A program made the translations under genes and the position numbers. Below the pieces are notes generated by a model. That model saw only the letters and a list, made by a program, of their open reading frames with translations. It made no database searches and was not told where the DNA came from. This document shows positions 50,603 to 61,679 of a stretch of 64,000 nucleotides of DNA, piece by piece. The DNA comes from Microbotryum silenes-acaulis (lineage: Eukaryota > Basidiomycota > Microbotryomycetes > Microbotryales > Microbotryaceae): positions 806,001-870,000 of the forward strand of contig QPFY01000005.1 of the NCBI GenBank assembly GCA_003665825.1, in the 5' to 3' direction. Position 1 is the stretch's first letter. Each line of letters begins with the position of its first letter.

Positions 50603-51563
50603 ATGCCTGTAAGGACTAGCTTCGCCGCTTGGTGAATCCATTTCCTCACCTCGATCATGCCCCCCTGTGCAGGCCTACCACTCCTCTTACAATGACGAAG
50701 ACGAGCATCGCGTGGTCGGCAACATGGCCCTTCTACCGTTCAACAGCCGCATCAGGGGCCCTGCACCACCGCCAGGTATGTTCCTTTGGATAGACACTCT
50801 GAGCACCCCTTCGCCCCGCGCTAGTGCTGACACTCGCCGTGGACACAACCGGTAGCGGACCCGTCCCGTGACGACATCATCGCCGAGGCGTTGGACCTGT
50901 TCCGTGCCAACTCGCTCTTCCGCAACTTTGAGATCAAAGGACCGGCTGATCGTCTGTTGATCTACCTGATCCTCTTTATCGGCGACTGCTTGACCAGGAT
51001 CACGCAGTGTAGGTCCTTGTGTGCGCGAGGCCGGGTGGAGCGAGGAGGCGGTGACGTCGCGTTCGTCGTCGGATAGCACTGGCTGCTCCCAAAGTGCACT
51101 CTGCCGGTCCACCACCGTAGAGCAGTACTCTTTCCACTCTGAGCTGACTCCTTCGTTGCTTTGTTCTCCCAATCCGCTCTGTCTCTGTCCTGTTCGCCCG
51201 CTTCGCCGGTGCCGCCCCACTCGTCACACTGTCCATCCACGCCCACGTGACACGCTGCTTCCCGAACACAAAGCCAAACCCGCTTGGGGTCAAAACGAAG
51301 CTCTCAAGCACCTCTCAAACCACTCGATCGAAACCTTCACCATCCCCGGCGAGCCCGGCTTCCCCCTCAACTCGCTCTACGCCGCGCCATCGAACCGCCT
51401 CGACGCCGATGCGCTCAGGGCTTACTTGACTCAGGCGAGGCAAGAAACCACGGTGAGGCTCGTGGAACGTGTTTACTCGGATGGTACGGGACGACCAAGT
51501 AAATGGTGGCTGGCTTTCGCCAAGAGGCACTTTTTGGGCAAGAGTTTAGAGACGAGGGCCTGA
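50603..51563 (+). CDS. ARC18: Arp2/3 complex subunit 3 (ARPC3/Arc18)
   Basis: This is the p21 subunit of the actin-nucleating Arp2/3 complex. The first exon is only MP (50603-50608), followed by a GTAAGG donor, then AYHSSYNDEDEHRVVGNMAL and FNSRIRGPAPPP, the diagnostic opening. A third exon has ADPSRDDIIAEALDLFRANS, FRNFEIKGPADRLLIYLILF and DCLTRITQ. After an intron of roughly 250 nt the last exon gives AWGQNEALKHLSNHSIETFT, PGEPGFPLNSLYAAP and WWLAFAKRHFLGKSLETRA, TGA 51561-51563. Every block follows the order in yeast and human ARPC3, about 180-190 residues. A two-codon first exon is easily missed by gene finders. It works in the cortical actin cytoskeleton and endocytosis. Confidence 0.93.
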
Positions 51564-53226
51564 GCATCGGGTCGAGGACTGGACGGAGATGTGTAATTGC
51601 AGGAGATTAAACGACGATACACTCTACGAGAAGGAGAGCTGTGTTAAGGCAATAGCAGATGGAAAGCAGGTATCAGCGTCCACTGCCCTCAGGCTAGGCT
51701 TAGACACCCGGCAACCCCTGTTTGGCCGAGCCGATCTATTCACTGTTCCGGTCCACTGAACGAATTCGTATACATCTGAACCGTTTCGGACTGCGGCAAA
51801 GGGGCCTCAGCAGGTCAGATGCTTTATTGACATGCCATATGTCCGTCGCATGTTCTGGTGGCCGTTGCTCGAGCTCGATTCATTTTCGTGAGTTGAGGTT
51901 CTCGAATAGGAAAATAGCCGGTGGGCTTAGTTCATATTATTGTCATCATCTTGAAACCATTTCATGTCTGTTGTAGGGTATTAAACTCAGCGAAATGAGT
52001 ATGGCTTCTTGATAGCTTTTGGCCCCATTTTGGCCTATTTCGGCCCTGGACAGTTCGCCAGACAACGCGCTCGCTGTCGCACCTCTCTCTTCGCCTCCCA
52101 CCTTCAACTCACTCGACGTCGCATGCGATCGCAGCAACACACCATGGACTCGCCTGCCCTCTCTCCCGGGAGGGACAGTACGGTCATTTAACTTCGGTGA
52201 TCAGCTGTCGGACCAGGCCACGCTTGCACTGTTGTGCACTGGTATGCGACGCGGAGATGGGCTGCGAACAAGGGCCGTTTTTTCTCCCCCTGCGCGCCCA
52301 TCGCACCGGCCACCTCGCACACTGCGCACTCGGTCGAGCTGGGTCTACTCCCCTCATGCCTCACGATGGCTCCACGCACTTTGTCCAGTGGAGTTGGGAC
52401 TCGATGGCAAAGGATCTTCTTGGGACCTCTTGCTGGGGCTGCACTTGACTCGACGGCGTCGGTACATCCATTGCGTCGTCTCCTTCGGTCTGTCTGCTCC
52501 CATCGTCGTCGAGCGGGCAGGATGCTCGAGGGTACGGCTCGTCTTTGGCACATGAAAGCGAAGTCACTTCACCTCTTGCGTCCCACCATCATCCATACCT
52601 CGCTCGACGTCGCGCAAGTTCGGACTCGCCGAAGCCATGTCCAGACACCCCCAAAAGGATTATGGTTCTTCATCATGATGAAAAACCTTTACAACAACTT
52701 TAAATGAATTTCTTCATCTTATCGTCTTCTTGACGACGTGAAGACTATTTTTTAACACTGAATGAAAACCGAATCATTTTGGGGATTTTCTTGGTCATTA
52801 GTTCGGACGTCGTCGTTCTACCCTTTGGCCTCTATCCTCAGTTCTGCGTGCAATCTCACATGGCATACCAAACAATCTGATCGGACCATAAGAAAAAGCT
52901 GAAGCACTACCTCACTCGTAGACTCAGCTTCGAGCTTCTAGGAATCCCTCACGGCGCTCTCGGCAGGCATCCCAGCGCGGACGGCGACTAGTCAACACCG
53001 GTAGTCAACACCAAGAGTAGCCACACCAAGTCCTTCTCGTCTCGGGGATGCATCATGCGGGGGGCATAAGGCCTTCCGGCGTACGACTCTGACGATGACG
53101 CAAAGCATGGTTGCAAAAAAAAATCCCGTCTACCTAAGCATTTTCGGGGCTAGTCCCATCTGTCTTTCTATGATGCTGGCTTTTGTACAGTGACACTATA
53201 CTAATAATACTAAGTCAATTGAGACT
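51564..53226. other. Gene-poor spacer containing a dispersed-repeat copy
   Basis: About 1.66 kb lies between Arp2/3 subunit 3 and the hydrolase 3' end. Open frames at 52019-52555 and 52234-52707 have no family motif. The only structured feature is the repeat copy at 52536-52763. Flanking parts are A/T-richer and unexplained. Confidence 0.4.
52536..52763 (+). repeat. Dispersed repeat family, copy 1
   Basis: This segment matches the reverse complement of 58623-58833. The best stretch, CTCGTCTTTGGYACATGAAA plus GCGAAG, is almost identical. Further matching islands, in the same order, are an ATGATGAAAA segment, GAATTTCTTCA.CTTAT and GACGTGAAGACT.TTTT. In one frame both copies read RLW[HY]MKAK, but neither frame is a convincing gene. 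Likely remnants of a transposable element. Confidence 0.6.
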
Positions 53227-54286
53227 TCATAAGCGATCAATCCACTTCTTGACCGTCCCCAGCAACGCCGAGTCATTGTTTTTGAGCGCCTCATCATGAC
53301 CCCCGGTGATGGTCTCGTAATCGACCTCTAGTTGCTTGCCCTGTTCGATCCCCAACTTTTCCAACGCTTGGACGAACAATCGAGGCTGAACCAAGCTCAA
53401 CAACTCGTCCTGCGCCGAATGAAGGACCAACAATTTGGCCTTGAGCGCTCCCAGTTGTTCACTCGGGATTTCCCACTTCGCCGGCGATTCCTTGGCCCAG
53501 ACTTGAGGATCTTTTCCGAACGCCATTTCGACGAAGCCGACATAGTCGGGGTATTCTCGGATCAAATTTGGAATGTCGTAGATACCATCTAAGAAGATGG
53601 CGCCCTTGATTGCCCTTCGAAGACTCGGATCGACGACGAATGAGGACGAGTCGGGCGGCATCGACGACGGTGGGGAGAGCAGCACTTCGGCGATCATGAA
53701 CGCGCCTGCCGAGTGTCCGAGGAGGATCAAGTGTTGTCGATCCCAAAGGAGGTGCTCCGAGGTCTCGATCCCGGGGAGAGGGGTTGTCGAGGTCAAGCGG
53801 GTGAGACCGGATATGACGTCGAGTATTTGGGCCGGGTGGGGGTCATTAGGGGCCAGGCGGTAGTCGAGGCATGCGGCGGGGATACCGAGGCTTCGTACGA
53901 TGTGAGGCATCAAAGATTCGGCCCACTGCTCTTTGGATTCTGGTGAAGGTTGAGTCGGACATGAGCGCTTGATCGATTTCGGCAAGTCTACTAAGACAGG
54001 AGCACGATGGTTGAATTCGTTCTCGTTCGCACCAAGTTTAACGTACCCGTTCGCCATGCACCACCTGTGGGCAAGATCAGTGTCCAGACTGAGTGGCTGG
54101 AAGCTCGCGTGAACTTGGAATGGAAGGTGACTGACCATGGATAAAGACACAAAGCGGCGGGGGCGAGCCGGAGGACGAGGACGGCTTCGTCGTTGAAGAG
54201 GAGGGGAGGTACAGGTCGAACGCCTGCCTCTTGCAGCTGGTGGAGGTGTAGGGTAGGTCCTTGTATGTGGTGTAGCCGACCATCAT
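53227..54286 (-). CDS. BNA7: Alpha/beta hydrolase, probable kynurenine formamidase
   Basis: Kynurenine formamidase hydrolyses N-formylkynurenine in the tryptophan-to-NAD pathway. From ATG 54286 the protein reads MMVGYTTYKDLPYTSTSCKR and QAFDLYLPSSS, then CVFIHG|GAWRTG across an intron, giving the oxyanion-hole motif HGGAW. After further splicing come ESKEQWAESLMPHIVRSLGI, ACLDYRLAPNDPHPAQ and the nucleophile elbow LILLGHSAGAFMIAEVLL (GHSAG). The acid and base of the triad fit LLVLHSAQDELLSL (Asp) and ETITGGHDEALKN (His). The end is TVKKWIDRL with the stop at 53227-53229. Length of about 320 residues is right for BNA7-type enzymes, whose motif is more often HGGYW; a related carboxylesterase is the alternative. 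Confidence 0.75.
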
Positions 54287-54838
54287 ATCTATGCTGTCCT
54301 ACACCTTGAGCGTTGCAATTGAGTGCGAGTTACACGAATGGGGACGCAAGAGGAACCTCAAGGAAGATAGCCAGATGATGTGCACCCTCGATCGCCGACG
54401 AGTCGTCTCGGCGAGTCGTCTCGGCGAGATGTCCATCTGGACCTGTCCGTACGGTTGAGGCGGTGCTGCAGGATGATCACCTCCCTCGATCAGAGTATTC
54501 ACTCCAACGTAAGAGTTACAACGCCGCGTCATACTCGTCCATTCGTAGAATGCATAGCACCCTACGCGAGTGACCCCCTCCGAGTCCGAGTCGGCGCCTA
54601 TTAGGCCTCCCCGAAAAGTGGTCCGTGCACAGGCGGATGGGAGCGGACGCCCTGACAGGTCACGCGGTCACGACTGAAATTGGCCATTACTCATTACGCT
54701 CGCGCCGGCTCTCCCTCCCTCTCCCGCTCGCTCGTGCGCATACATCGAGCTCAGCTGCATCATCATCAGTGCACGCTCGAGTGCCGCTGCTGGGGCTGAG
54801 CGAAGGCTACTACTGCGACCCCAAGAGGACGACCGACC
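54287..54838. promoter_or_regulatory. Divergent promoter region hydrolase / RhoGAP
   Basis: This 550-bp stretch separates two divergent starts. It includes a 13-bp direct duplication (GAGTCGTCTCGGC twice, about 54398-54425) and a pyrimidine-rich tract at 54700-54740 shortly before the RhoGAP ATG. No gene is seen. Confidence 0.4.
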
Positions 54839-57800
54839 ATGACGGGCCTCACCACGGACGAGTCGGCGCACCATTTGCTGCAGAGGGAGGTCGAGACCCA
54901 TCTGAGCTTTTTCAAACGAAGGTCGGTCTTCTCTGGGAATGGTTCTGCACGGCGTGGTTATGTCGGCAAGGCAGGACAGGCTGGGCAGCAACCCCGTGCC
55001 GCCTCCAATTGTGCGACCGAGCCCGGTGACGGCAACTGATCGTGGTCCGCGTACTCCCTTCACCAGACAAGAGATCGAGGCCAGATATGTTCATGATCTA
55101 CGAGAGGTGCGTAGGCTCAGCTTGGAATGGCCGATAGCCCGCTCCGGGACTCGTGGTACCTCGAGTCGGAGCTGGGAGCTGGCATTGGGTAATGAGAACT
55201 GACCGCCCACAAGTGATCGTCGACCACATCCGCTTCGCGCACCGTCTCGGACACAAGCAGCTCGCGCTCAAGGAGGTCCATACCGATGACAAGTCAGTAT
55301 ATTCGGTCAATGTCAAGGTGACCGCAGTGCTCACTTCGGTGTGGGTGCGCCTCCCTCCCTGCCTCTCTCCTCTCTCTCGCCAGGGACCGACTCGCTGCAC
55401 TCGTGCCCGAGGCCTGGCGCAGGGCCGCCCAGCTGATACGAGACAATACGCTGCTCGAGTCACAAACCCACGCAGCGAGCGCCGAGGGCCTGTCCAAGAT
55501 GGTCAAGAACCTCTCTGATTTTAGGGACAACAAGGTACGTCGTTGTCGCACCTGATTCCTCGTGTTGCTCCGTCCCCCCGAGCCCATGCGCCGGCGTAAT
55601 CAAGGCGACACGTTCGTCTTCTGCCGCCGGCGCCAAGCTCGAATGGGGCACCGCCCCCACCTCCTCTCCCACCTCGGTCTGCGCCTCTGCCCGGCTTCGT
55701 CCCGGCGACTTCTTGACTCACATAATCCTCGTTCTGATGGTCATCCACAGGAGAGATCTCGGCGGAGGATCCGCGATGAACTCAAGGACAATGCACATGC
55801 CGATTACAAGGTCACGGTCGCTCGCCTGCGCAAAACGTACGAGCGCAAAGTCGAGGAAGTGCAAGCCCAAGAATCGGAGGAGCGCGAACGGGAGCGACAC
55901 GAGCAACACCAGTTATCCCTGACCCACAGTCCTTCTTATGATCATGTTCCGGCTCAGTCAGAGCACTGGGCGGCGGGGGCGGAGCCGTCGGGCTCTTCGT
56001 CGAATGTTCATGCGCACGGCGGACCGAAGACGAGGGAACGCGCCGACTCTTCGACCTCGAATCGAGCATCGTACGAGAACGTACTCGGCGATCCTTCATC
56101 TACATCGCACATGGTTGTCGGTTCGCCACCAGGCCCTGGCGCTTCTCCTATTTTCGTCTCGGGCGCAGGATCAAGTCATGCCCCTTCAGCCTACCGAGAT
56201 CCACCGAGCTCGAGCAAAGGCGGCAACGTGTTTGAACAAATCGCGAAACGGGACTGGAGTGGCGAGAAACATCGTATCAACTCGCTAGCACGTGCAGTTG
56301 GTAACTTGGCCAAGGGCAACGATGCCGGTGGAGGCAACAATGGTGGATTGCCGTCCAAGAGTGGCAGCGTCAGGGGTCAGAAGGCGAGGCAGATCTCGAC
56401 CAAGTTGAAGCGGGAAGCCGAGCAAGCAGGTTAGTTCGAGCAATGAAGTGTAACTGAGCTTGAGGTGATTAAAGCTTATCCTCAATCATTGTGCCTTACT
56501 CGTAGATCGTGACTATCGAGACGGCGTCTTCCGATTGGAAACGCTGCGGCTGCATCGCATGCGTCTCCAGATGTCGGCGCAGCAGTTCCTCAAGGAATAC
56601 GCCATCGAATACTCGGCCACACTGAAGGACATCTGTACAAGTGTGCCGGCTATTGCGAGGTTGCTGAGATCGGGCCGAGACGGGGCCGACACTCCACCGC
56701 TTGGAGCCCTCGTCATCGAGCCCGTCGCGGATGGCGAGAAGTTCGCAATGATGCTTAGAGCTCCTGTGCCTGATCCTCCCGTCTACTGTGAGTTGGGATA
56801 CTTGGAATCTCTTTCAGTCACGCAGGAGGGACTGATGTGTAAGCCCACGTGTAGACGTCAATTACTTCGTCGGCGAATGCCGCAGTCTGCTGTTTGGCGT
56901 ATCCCTGACGGATTACCATTCCACAAATCCGACTCGGCTCGTGCCACTCATCGTGCAGAAATGGTCCGTCACCTCCTCACATTGTGTCCATTCGATCTCT
57001 TGCTGAATTTCTCCATTCGACTCGCAGTATCGAAGCGGTCGATCATTCGGGCTTGCAGATCGAGGGCATCTACCGCATCTCGGGGAAGGTCGCAACCGTG
57101 CAGCAAATCATCCACGAGATAGAGCGCGACGAGGAGTCGTTCGCGTTCCGGCCAAGCGATGATCCTGCGATGGTCGGCGGTGTATTGAAGCTGTACTTGC
57201 GCCAGTTGCCTTTCCCGCTCTTCCCCGTCACTGCGGCCGAGTGAGTCGTCCGGATTATAAAGCGCTTGTTGCTGGCTGCTGATGGACATCTCCTTAAACA
57301 GTCGATCAACTTACTCGGCTGATTTTATCAAGGATCCCGACGCTTGCATTCTTGCCCTCGCGCGACGGATTCGTCGTCTCGGTCTCCCCAATCAGGCCAC
57401 GCTCAAGGCACTGTGCGAGCATCTCGCTCGAGTGGTCAGCTTTGAGTCGGTCAATAAAATGACGGCATCGAATCTAGGCACCATATTCGCGTACGTCACA
57501 TGCCCCTTTCAGTCCAACAGCCTTCAAAGCTGATCGTAATCGCGCCTCAATACAGACCTGTGGTTTTCGGAGAAGAGGAGGCGGCCACACTCGAGGCGGC
57601 CAAACGGAACGACCACATGATGGATATCCTCATCCTCAACCACGTACGAATATTCGATGGCCTGCCGGCTGAATCGGGAAAGCCAAGATCACGTGGTGCG
57701 AGTCTTTCTTCGGGCTCTGCGCCCCCGCCACCACCTTCGATGCATGCGGCGAGCGAGCAGCTTGCGCATCTGTCTGTGAACGAGCGTCACGAAGATGAGC

Positions 57801-58236
57801 ACTTGATAAAGAGGGTGATACCGACGAGTGCATCACAAGGTAAGTTCGGCACACTGGGGATCGTGCGCCTTTTCGCCTTCTCCTGCCGACATAGAGCAAT
57901 TCTCCCACAGCCATGGAGAACGGCGGGTCCTACGATTCTGTGCTCCGATTATACCAAGATACCACTACCTCTTTGCTACCTCACGAACGACCGCGTAGTT
58001 CACAAGCGACTTCGTCCCCTCTAGCGCGCCATCACTTTGAAACGGTGCATCCCCCGATCCTCCTTCCCACCTCGCCGACACTGAACATCACGGCTCCTTC
58101 ACCCTCGATGGACAGTGTGGACCAGGTTGCACTCAGCTCGAGTTCGGTCAATGACTTGTCGGCACCGAGTCCGCCTTTATCGGCTGCGCTGGGTCGACAC
58201 GTTCCTGTACCTGACGAGGACCCGCAGAGACTCTGA
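54839..58236 (+). CDS. Rho GTPase-activating protein with N-terminal F-BAR-like coiled coil
   Basis: This is a negative regulator of Rho-family GTPases at the cell cortex. The N-terminus (MTGLTTDESAHHLLQREVET) leads into an FCH/F-BAR-like helical region spread over short exons (LAALVPEAWRRAAQLIRDNT, VTVARLRKTYERKVEEVQAQ). A Ser-rich linker follows, then DRDYRDGVFRLETLRLHRMR and LQMSAQQFLKEYAIEYS, the distal part of the F-BAR. The RhoGAP domain begins VPLIVQKCIRSLAEFL and has the arginine-finger segment LQIEGIYRISGKVATVQQII, GGVLKLYLRQLPFPLFP, RIRRLGLPNQATLKALCEHL and MTASNLGTIFAPVVFGEE. A Ser/Pro-rich tail ends at TGA 58234-58236. About nine introns. The layout resembles Rgd1/Rga7-type RhoGAPs. 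The first two exons are hard to join with certainty. Confidence 0.85.
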
Positions 58237-58622
58237 TCTGGCAAAGGCATCAATTCGTTCACCATCGAGGGGTCGTGAATAAGCTTACCCCCGCTTATGC
58301 AGCAGTTCCGTTATCTTCCTCTTTTCATTTCATATCCTGACCTATTCAATCAGCGACTCCATCTTCCTCCCTCTCTTTCTACATGGCCACGTGCTGCATA
58401 TTGTTTCTAGGGCCCATCCCTTGGCGCCGCGTTCTCTCCCGTCGTTTCGTGCATCCCACCCGTATGCTGTGAAATCCTAGGCTGCTTTTACGTTCACCAT
58501 CTCCAAGGGTTTTCACGAACAGAGGGTATGGTATGTTCACAAGGCAATTTAAACAAACTTTGAATTGCAGTACACGAAGCACGAGGCGGAGGACCACACA
58601 ACAGATTCATGATCAGGAATTA

Positions 58623-58833
58623 AAACATTTTTTTTGAAAAAGTCTTCACGTCGCCTGTGGCAATAAGTTGAAGAAATTCTGTCAATAGTTTTCATCATTT
58701 CTGAATCCGTTGGTCCTCCCCAAATATTCTTCATTCTTGTCCTCTTCCGATTTCGGAGAAAATCGAGGCAGATCCGACCAGTCGGGACGATGAGAAGTGG
58801 CTCCTTCGCTTTCATGTACCAAAGACGAGTTGC
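58623..58833 (-). repeat. Dispersed repeat family, copy 2
   Basis: This is the inverted partner of 52536-52763. Read on the minus strand it has CTCGTCTTTGGTACATGAAA plus GCGAAG, ATGATGAAAACTATTGACAG, GAATTTCTTCAACTTAT and GACGTGAAGACTTTTTC in the same order as copy 1. It sits inside a minus-strand open frame of 153 codons (58549-59010) that has no recognisable domain. Confidence 0.6.
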
Positions 58834-59925
58834 CACATCCTCGTATCGTACAAGCCGGGATCTCAATCTTCCGCGGAGAAGACGAGAAGTGGAAGGGAAA
58901 AAGAGAAAGGGGGAGGGATCGACGCCACCGACGAGAGTAAGCCCCATTCTGATACCTGGCAACCACACCTTCGAGAAAGGGAGTTTTCCGGGCGGTCGCA
59001 TAACTTTCAAGAATGACGAACGGTGTGGTCGGCGAGCTCGAAAGAAAGGTGATCCCCTTGACGAACTCCGATACGAAAGCTAAGACCTCGAAAGACCCAC
59101 GAGCTAAAAAGCCATCTCGTCCAATGAAGCTCTAACTCTCGGACTCGACTCCTCGGATGTAACGATGCCTAGAACCCCGTCCCATCTCTTGCCTTCGAGT
59201 AAAACGCCCGGGCAAGAGATGATACGCAGGCGAGAAACGAAATGCCGCCAAGCTTCCCCCCTGACGATCCTCAAACTCGACACGAATCAAACGCCCCCGG
59301 ACCCCGGAAGCGCCACGTGTTGCTGGACCAACAGCTTCACGATGCAACGGGAAAAAAGGAGAAAGGGATGCAGCAAAGACCACAGGTCAAGGGACAAGGA
59401 AAAGAGAAGACGATATGCGACTGGAGCGAAACCGGGCCAGAGCTCGTATCTTCGCTCCAACCCGGTGGTCCTTGTCATCGCCCTCCCCACTTTCCGGGCC
59501 CCTCAACCTGAGTCACCACAATCCATTCCCCTAATCTCACCCCGCCATGGAACATCGACAGACCGCATCTCGCGCACCATAGGACACCACAGAGCCGTAA
59601 CAGGAGCGCAAGATTGCATCGAGCCGTATGAGGACGTCAAAGAGAAGGACCCTCGTCAACCCTCATGATAAGCCTCCTGTTCCCAACCGCCTCCTTCGTC
59701 TTGACAGACCAAGCGTATTCTCTCCTGCTCCACCTGCCACTCCTCCGCCCTAGTCCCAGAGAGTTTCGTGACGGAAGAGCAGCAAAGGAGTCGGAAGCGA
59801 AGCGGCACCTGACCCAACGGCCGGCAGAAAGAAGAGCAGGATAGCCAGAGGACGACGAAACGCGATCACAGATCGCCCCTTTGACGTCTGCGCAGACAGA
59901 GAAACACCGAAAGGGAGAAGAGGAA

Positions 59926-59942
59926 GAGAGAGAGAGAGAGAG
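59926..59942. repeat. (GA)n microsatellite
   Basis: A run of about eight GA dinucleotides within a purine-rich stretch (59890-59950). Confidence 0.85.
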
Positions 59943-61133
59943 CAGAGGAGTCGTCGATGGCAAGTGATAGCCGCAGGTCCGTAGGAAGAAGCAGCTCGGT
60001 GTTGAAGCAAGATCAAGGGTGTTTCTGAGCACACAGTTCCGACCAAAGCTGCGATCGCGAGCCAATTTGAAGGGTGAACCGCGCGCACAACCAACTACCC
60101 AAAAGCCAGACTTTCAGGGCTTCAAGCGGTTGAAATAAAGCCCCGAACAGCAGGACCAAAGACGGAACAAGCCAAGTCGCTATCGCACCGCCGAGGAAGC
60201 AACGAAGGAAAGCGCAGCACATCTTTTGACCCGCGTCACGTGGGTCCTTCAAACCGTAGAAGGAATCCCGAGTAGCCCTCCTGCCATCGTCGACCAAAGG
60301 CTTCGAACTTGCCTATCAAGCTCGACCCAACAAGTCGATGCACCCCCAAAAGAAGTCCGACCCCTTCGGGTCGCCCGGCCCGACAAGCCTCGCACAGCTT
60401 GCTCCCCGTCCCGTCACGTCGGATCAAGGACGGCCGTTTCCGAAAGGACGGGGAAGGCAGGCAGAACAAGCACACACCCAAGAACCGTTGGATAGCGATC
60501 GAAGGAAGCCGGACGATAAGAGGACACTCGACCCGAGTGGGACATGTGAGCATGGTAGAGAGCTTGAAGCAGCTTTGACCGACTCGAGCGGCAGATGGCA
60601 GTCGAGGGTGGACGTGGTTGCAGACACCCCAACAGTCGACTCGACGGAACGCATGAGGGGCGTCCGGGGACTGTAATCAGCGCAGAGACGTGGGTCAGCT
60701 CAACTGAGTGCGCGGTGCCACGTGGTGTGGTGGTACGACGTAGGCGGTGTGCGCGCGGCTGCGAGAAAAAACGCGGTGCGCGCTGGACTGGCGCCCTTCA
60801 CCGGGTCACAGCACCTGAGGGGGGCGAAGACTGACCTTTTCCCACAGCTGAGTCAACGTGGTTGAATGACTGCACTTATCTCTAATGAAAGAGGTTCAGG
60901 CGGGTCCATGGTGTGGTGCTGCGATCACTAGCGACCCTTCGTGGCGACGTCGGATGGGGAACGAGTCAGAGCCGAGTCGTGCGACGGCACCGGTACTAGC
61001 GGCGACTCGCGCGCTCGCTCTCGCACGCTCTCGAAGGCTCTCGAAGGCCACTGGCAGCAGCAGACTGAGACCCACACAAGCCTACTATGGGTTAATGCCG
61101 CGAGCAAATGGTGCAATTACCAATTACGCGGGC

Positions 61134-61430
61134 GCGTTTACCCCCGTTGAAGCTTGACGCATCTACCCCGGTAGAAAGGTGCAAAGTTCATTTACAAATG
61201 GTGCATTCTTCGCGCAAGTTTGGTGCGTTTGCTCCGGAAGAAAGGTGCGTTTACCAATTAAGGATGGTGCATCTACCACCGTGTAGCTGGGCAATCCGCT
61301 GTATCTCGTGTAGTATGCCATGTATCACACTGAAACTTGACGAACCCTCCTACATGATCACCAAGTACGTCCACCTTCAGTAAGAAGCACTCTCACCAGG
61401 ACCTCATGTAGTTGGAAATCGTGCCTGCAC
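61134..61430 (+). repeat. Left inverted terminal repeat
   Basis: This sequence matches the reverse complement of 63688-63984. Similarity ends near GTGCCTGCAC at about 61430. Inside are iterated GGTGC-type motifs: GACGCATCTACCCCGG, GGTGCATTCTTCGC, GGTGCGTTTGCTCCGG, GGTGCGTTTACCAATT and GGTGCATCTACCACCG. A related unit, GGTGCAATTACCAATTAC, lies just outside the left edge at about 61110-61127. The protein-like frames in the repeat (e.g. 61108-61383) are shadows. Confidence 0.85.
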
Positions 61431-61679
61431 CCCCGGCTCTCGTCCCAGCCGCGGCCATCGTCCGGACCCTGGACCGAGTAATCACCCCCCCACACCCTAG
61501 GCTGCAATACAATGACTAAGACGATCAATCATCTCGGAGCTGCTGGATGTGTCCCTATGGGGTGGGACACCTTGTATAGCATTCCTCGCCGTATTTCCTG
61601 CCTCAGCAACTCGGACAAGGAAGTGAAAGGCACGAGATCGCTCTCGAGCCTCACTGGTTCCGAGTTCAAACTGAAAGGA

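Larger units (their letters stand above)
58237..61133. other. Long gene-poor region before the mobile element
   Basis: This 2.9-kb stretch holds a repeat copy (58623-58833), a (GA)n run (about 59926-59942) and many short overlapping open frames on both strands between 59100 and 60660, none with a known motif or consistent splice chain. Some minus-strand frames are hydrophobic (60013-60297: FLGGAIATWLVPSLVLLFGA) but end at stops without a credible start context. A long non-coding transcript, an old transposon or the 5' leader of a gene interrupted by the element to the right are all possible. Confidence 0.4.

Noticed and set aside
52019..52555. Open frame of 178 codons in the 51.6-53.2 kb spacer
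   Set aside because: No domain, no exon chain, and it ends beside a dispersed-repeat copy. Treated as non-coding.
60013..60297. Hydrophobic minus-strand frame as a membrane protein
   Set aside because: The start context is poor, no intron chain extends it and no family resemblance is seen. It overlaps equally open frames in other phases.
61108..61383. Nearly identical 80-90-codon open frames in both inverted repeats
   Set aside because: The frames are conserved because the DNA is duplicated. They lack any family motif and the repeat is built from short non-coding motifs.
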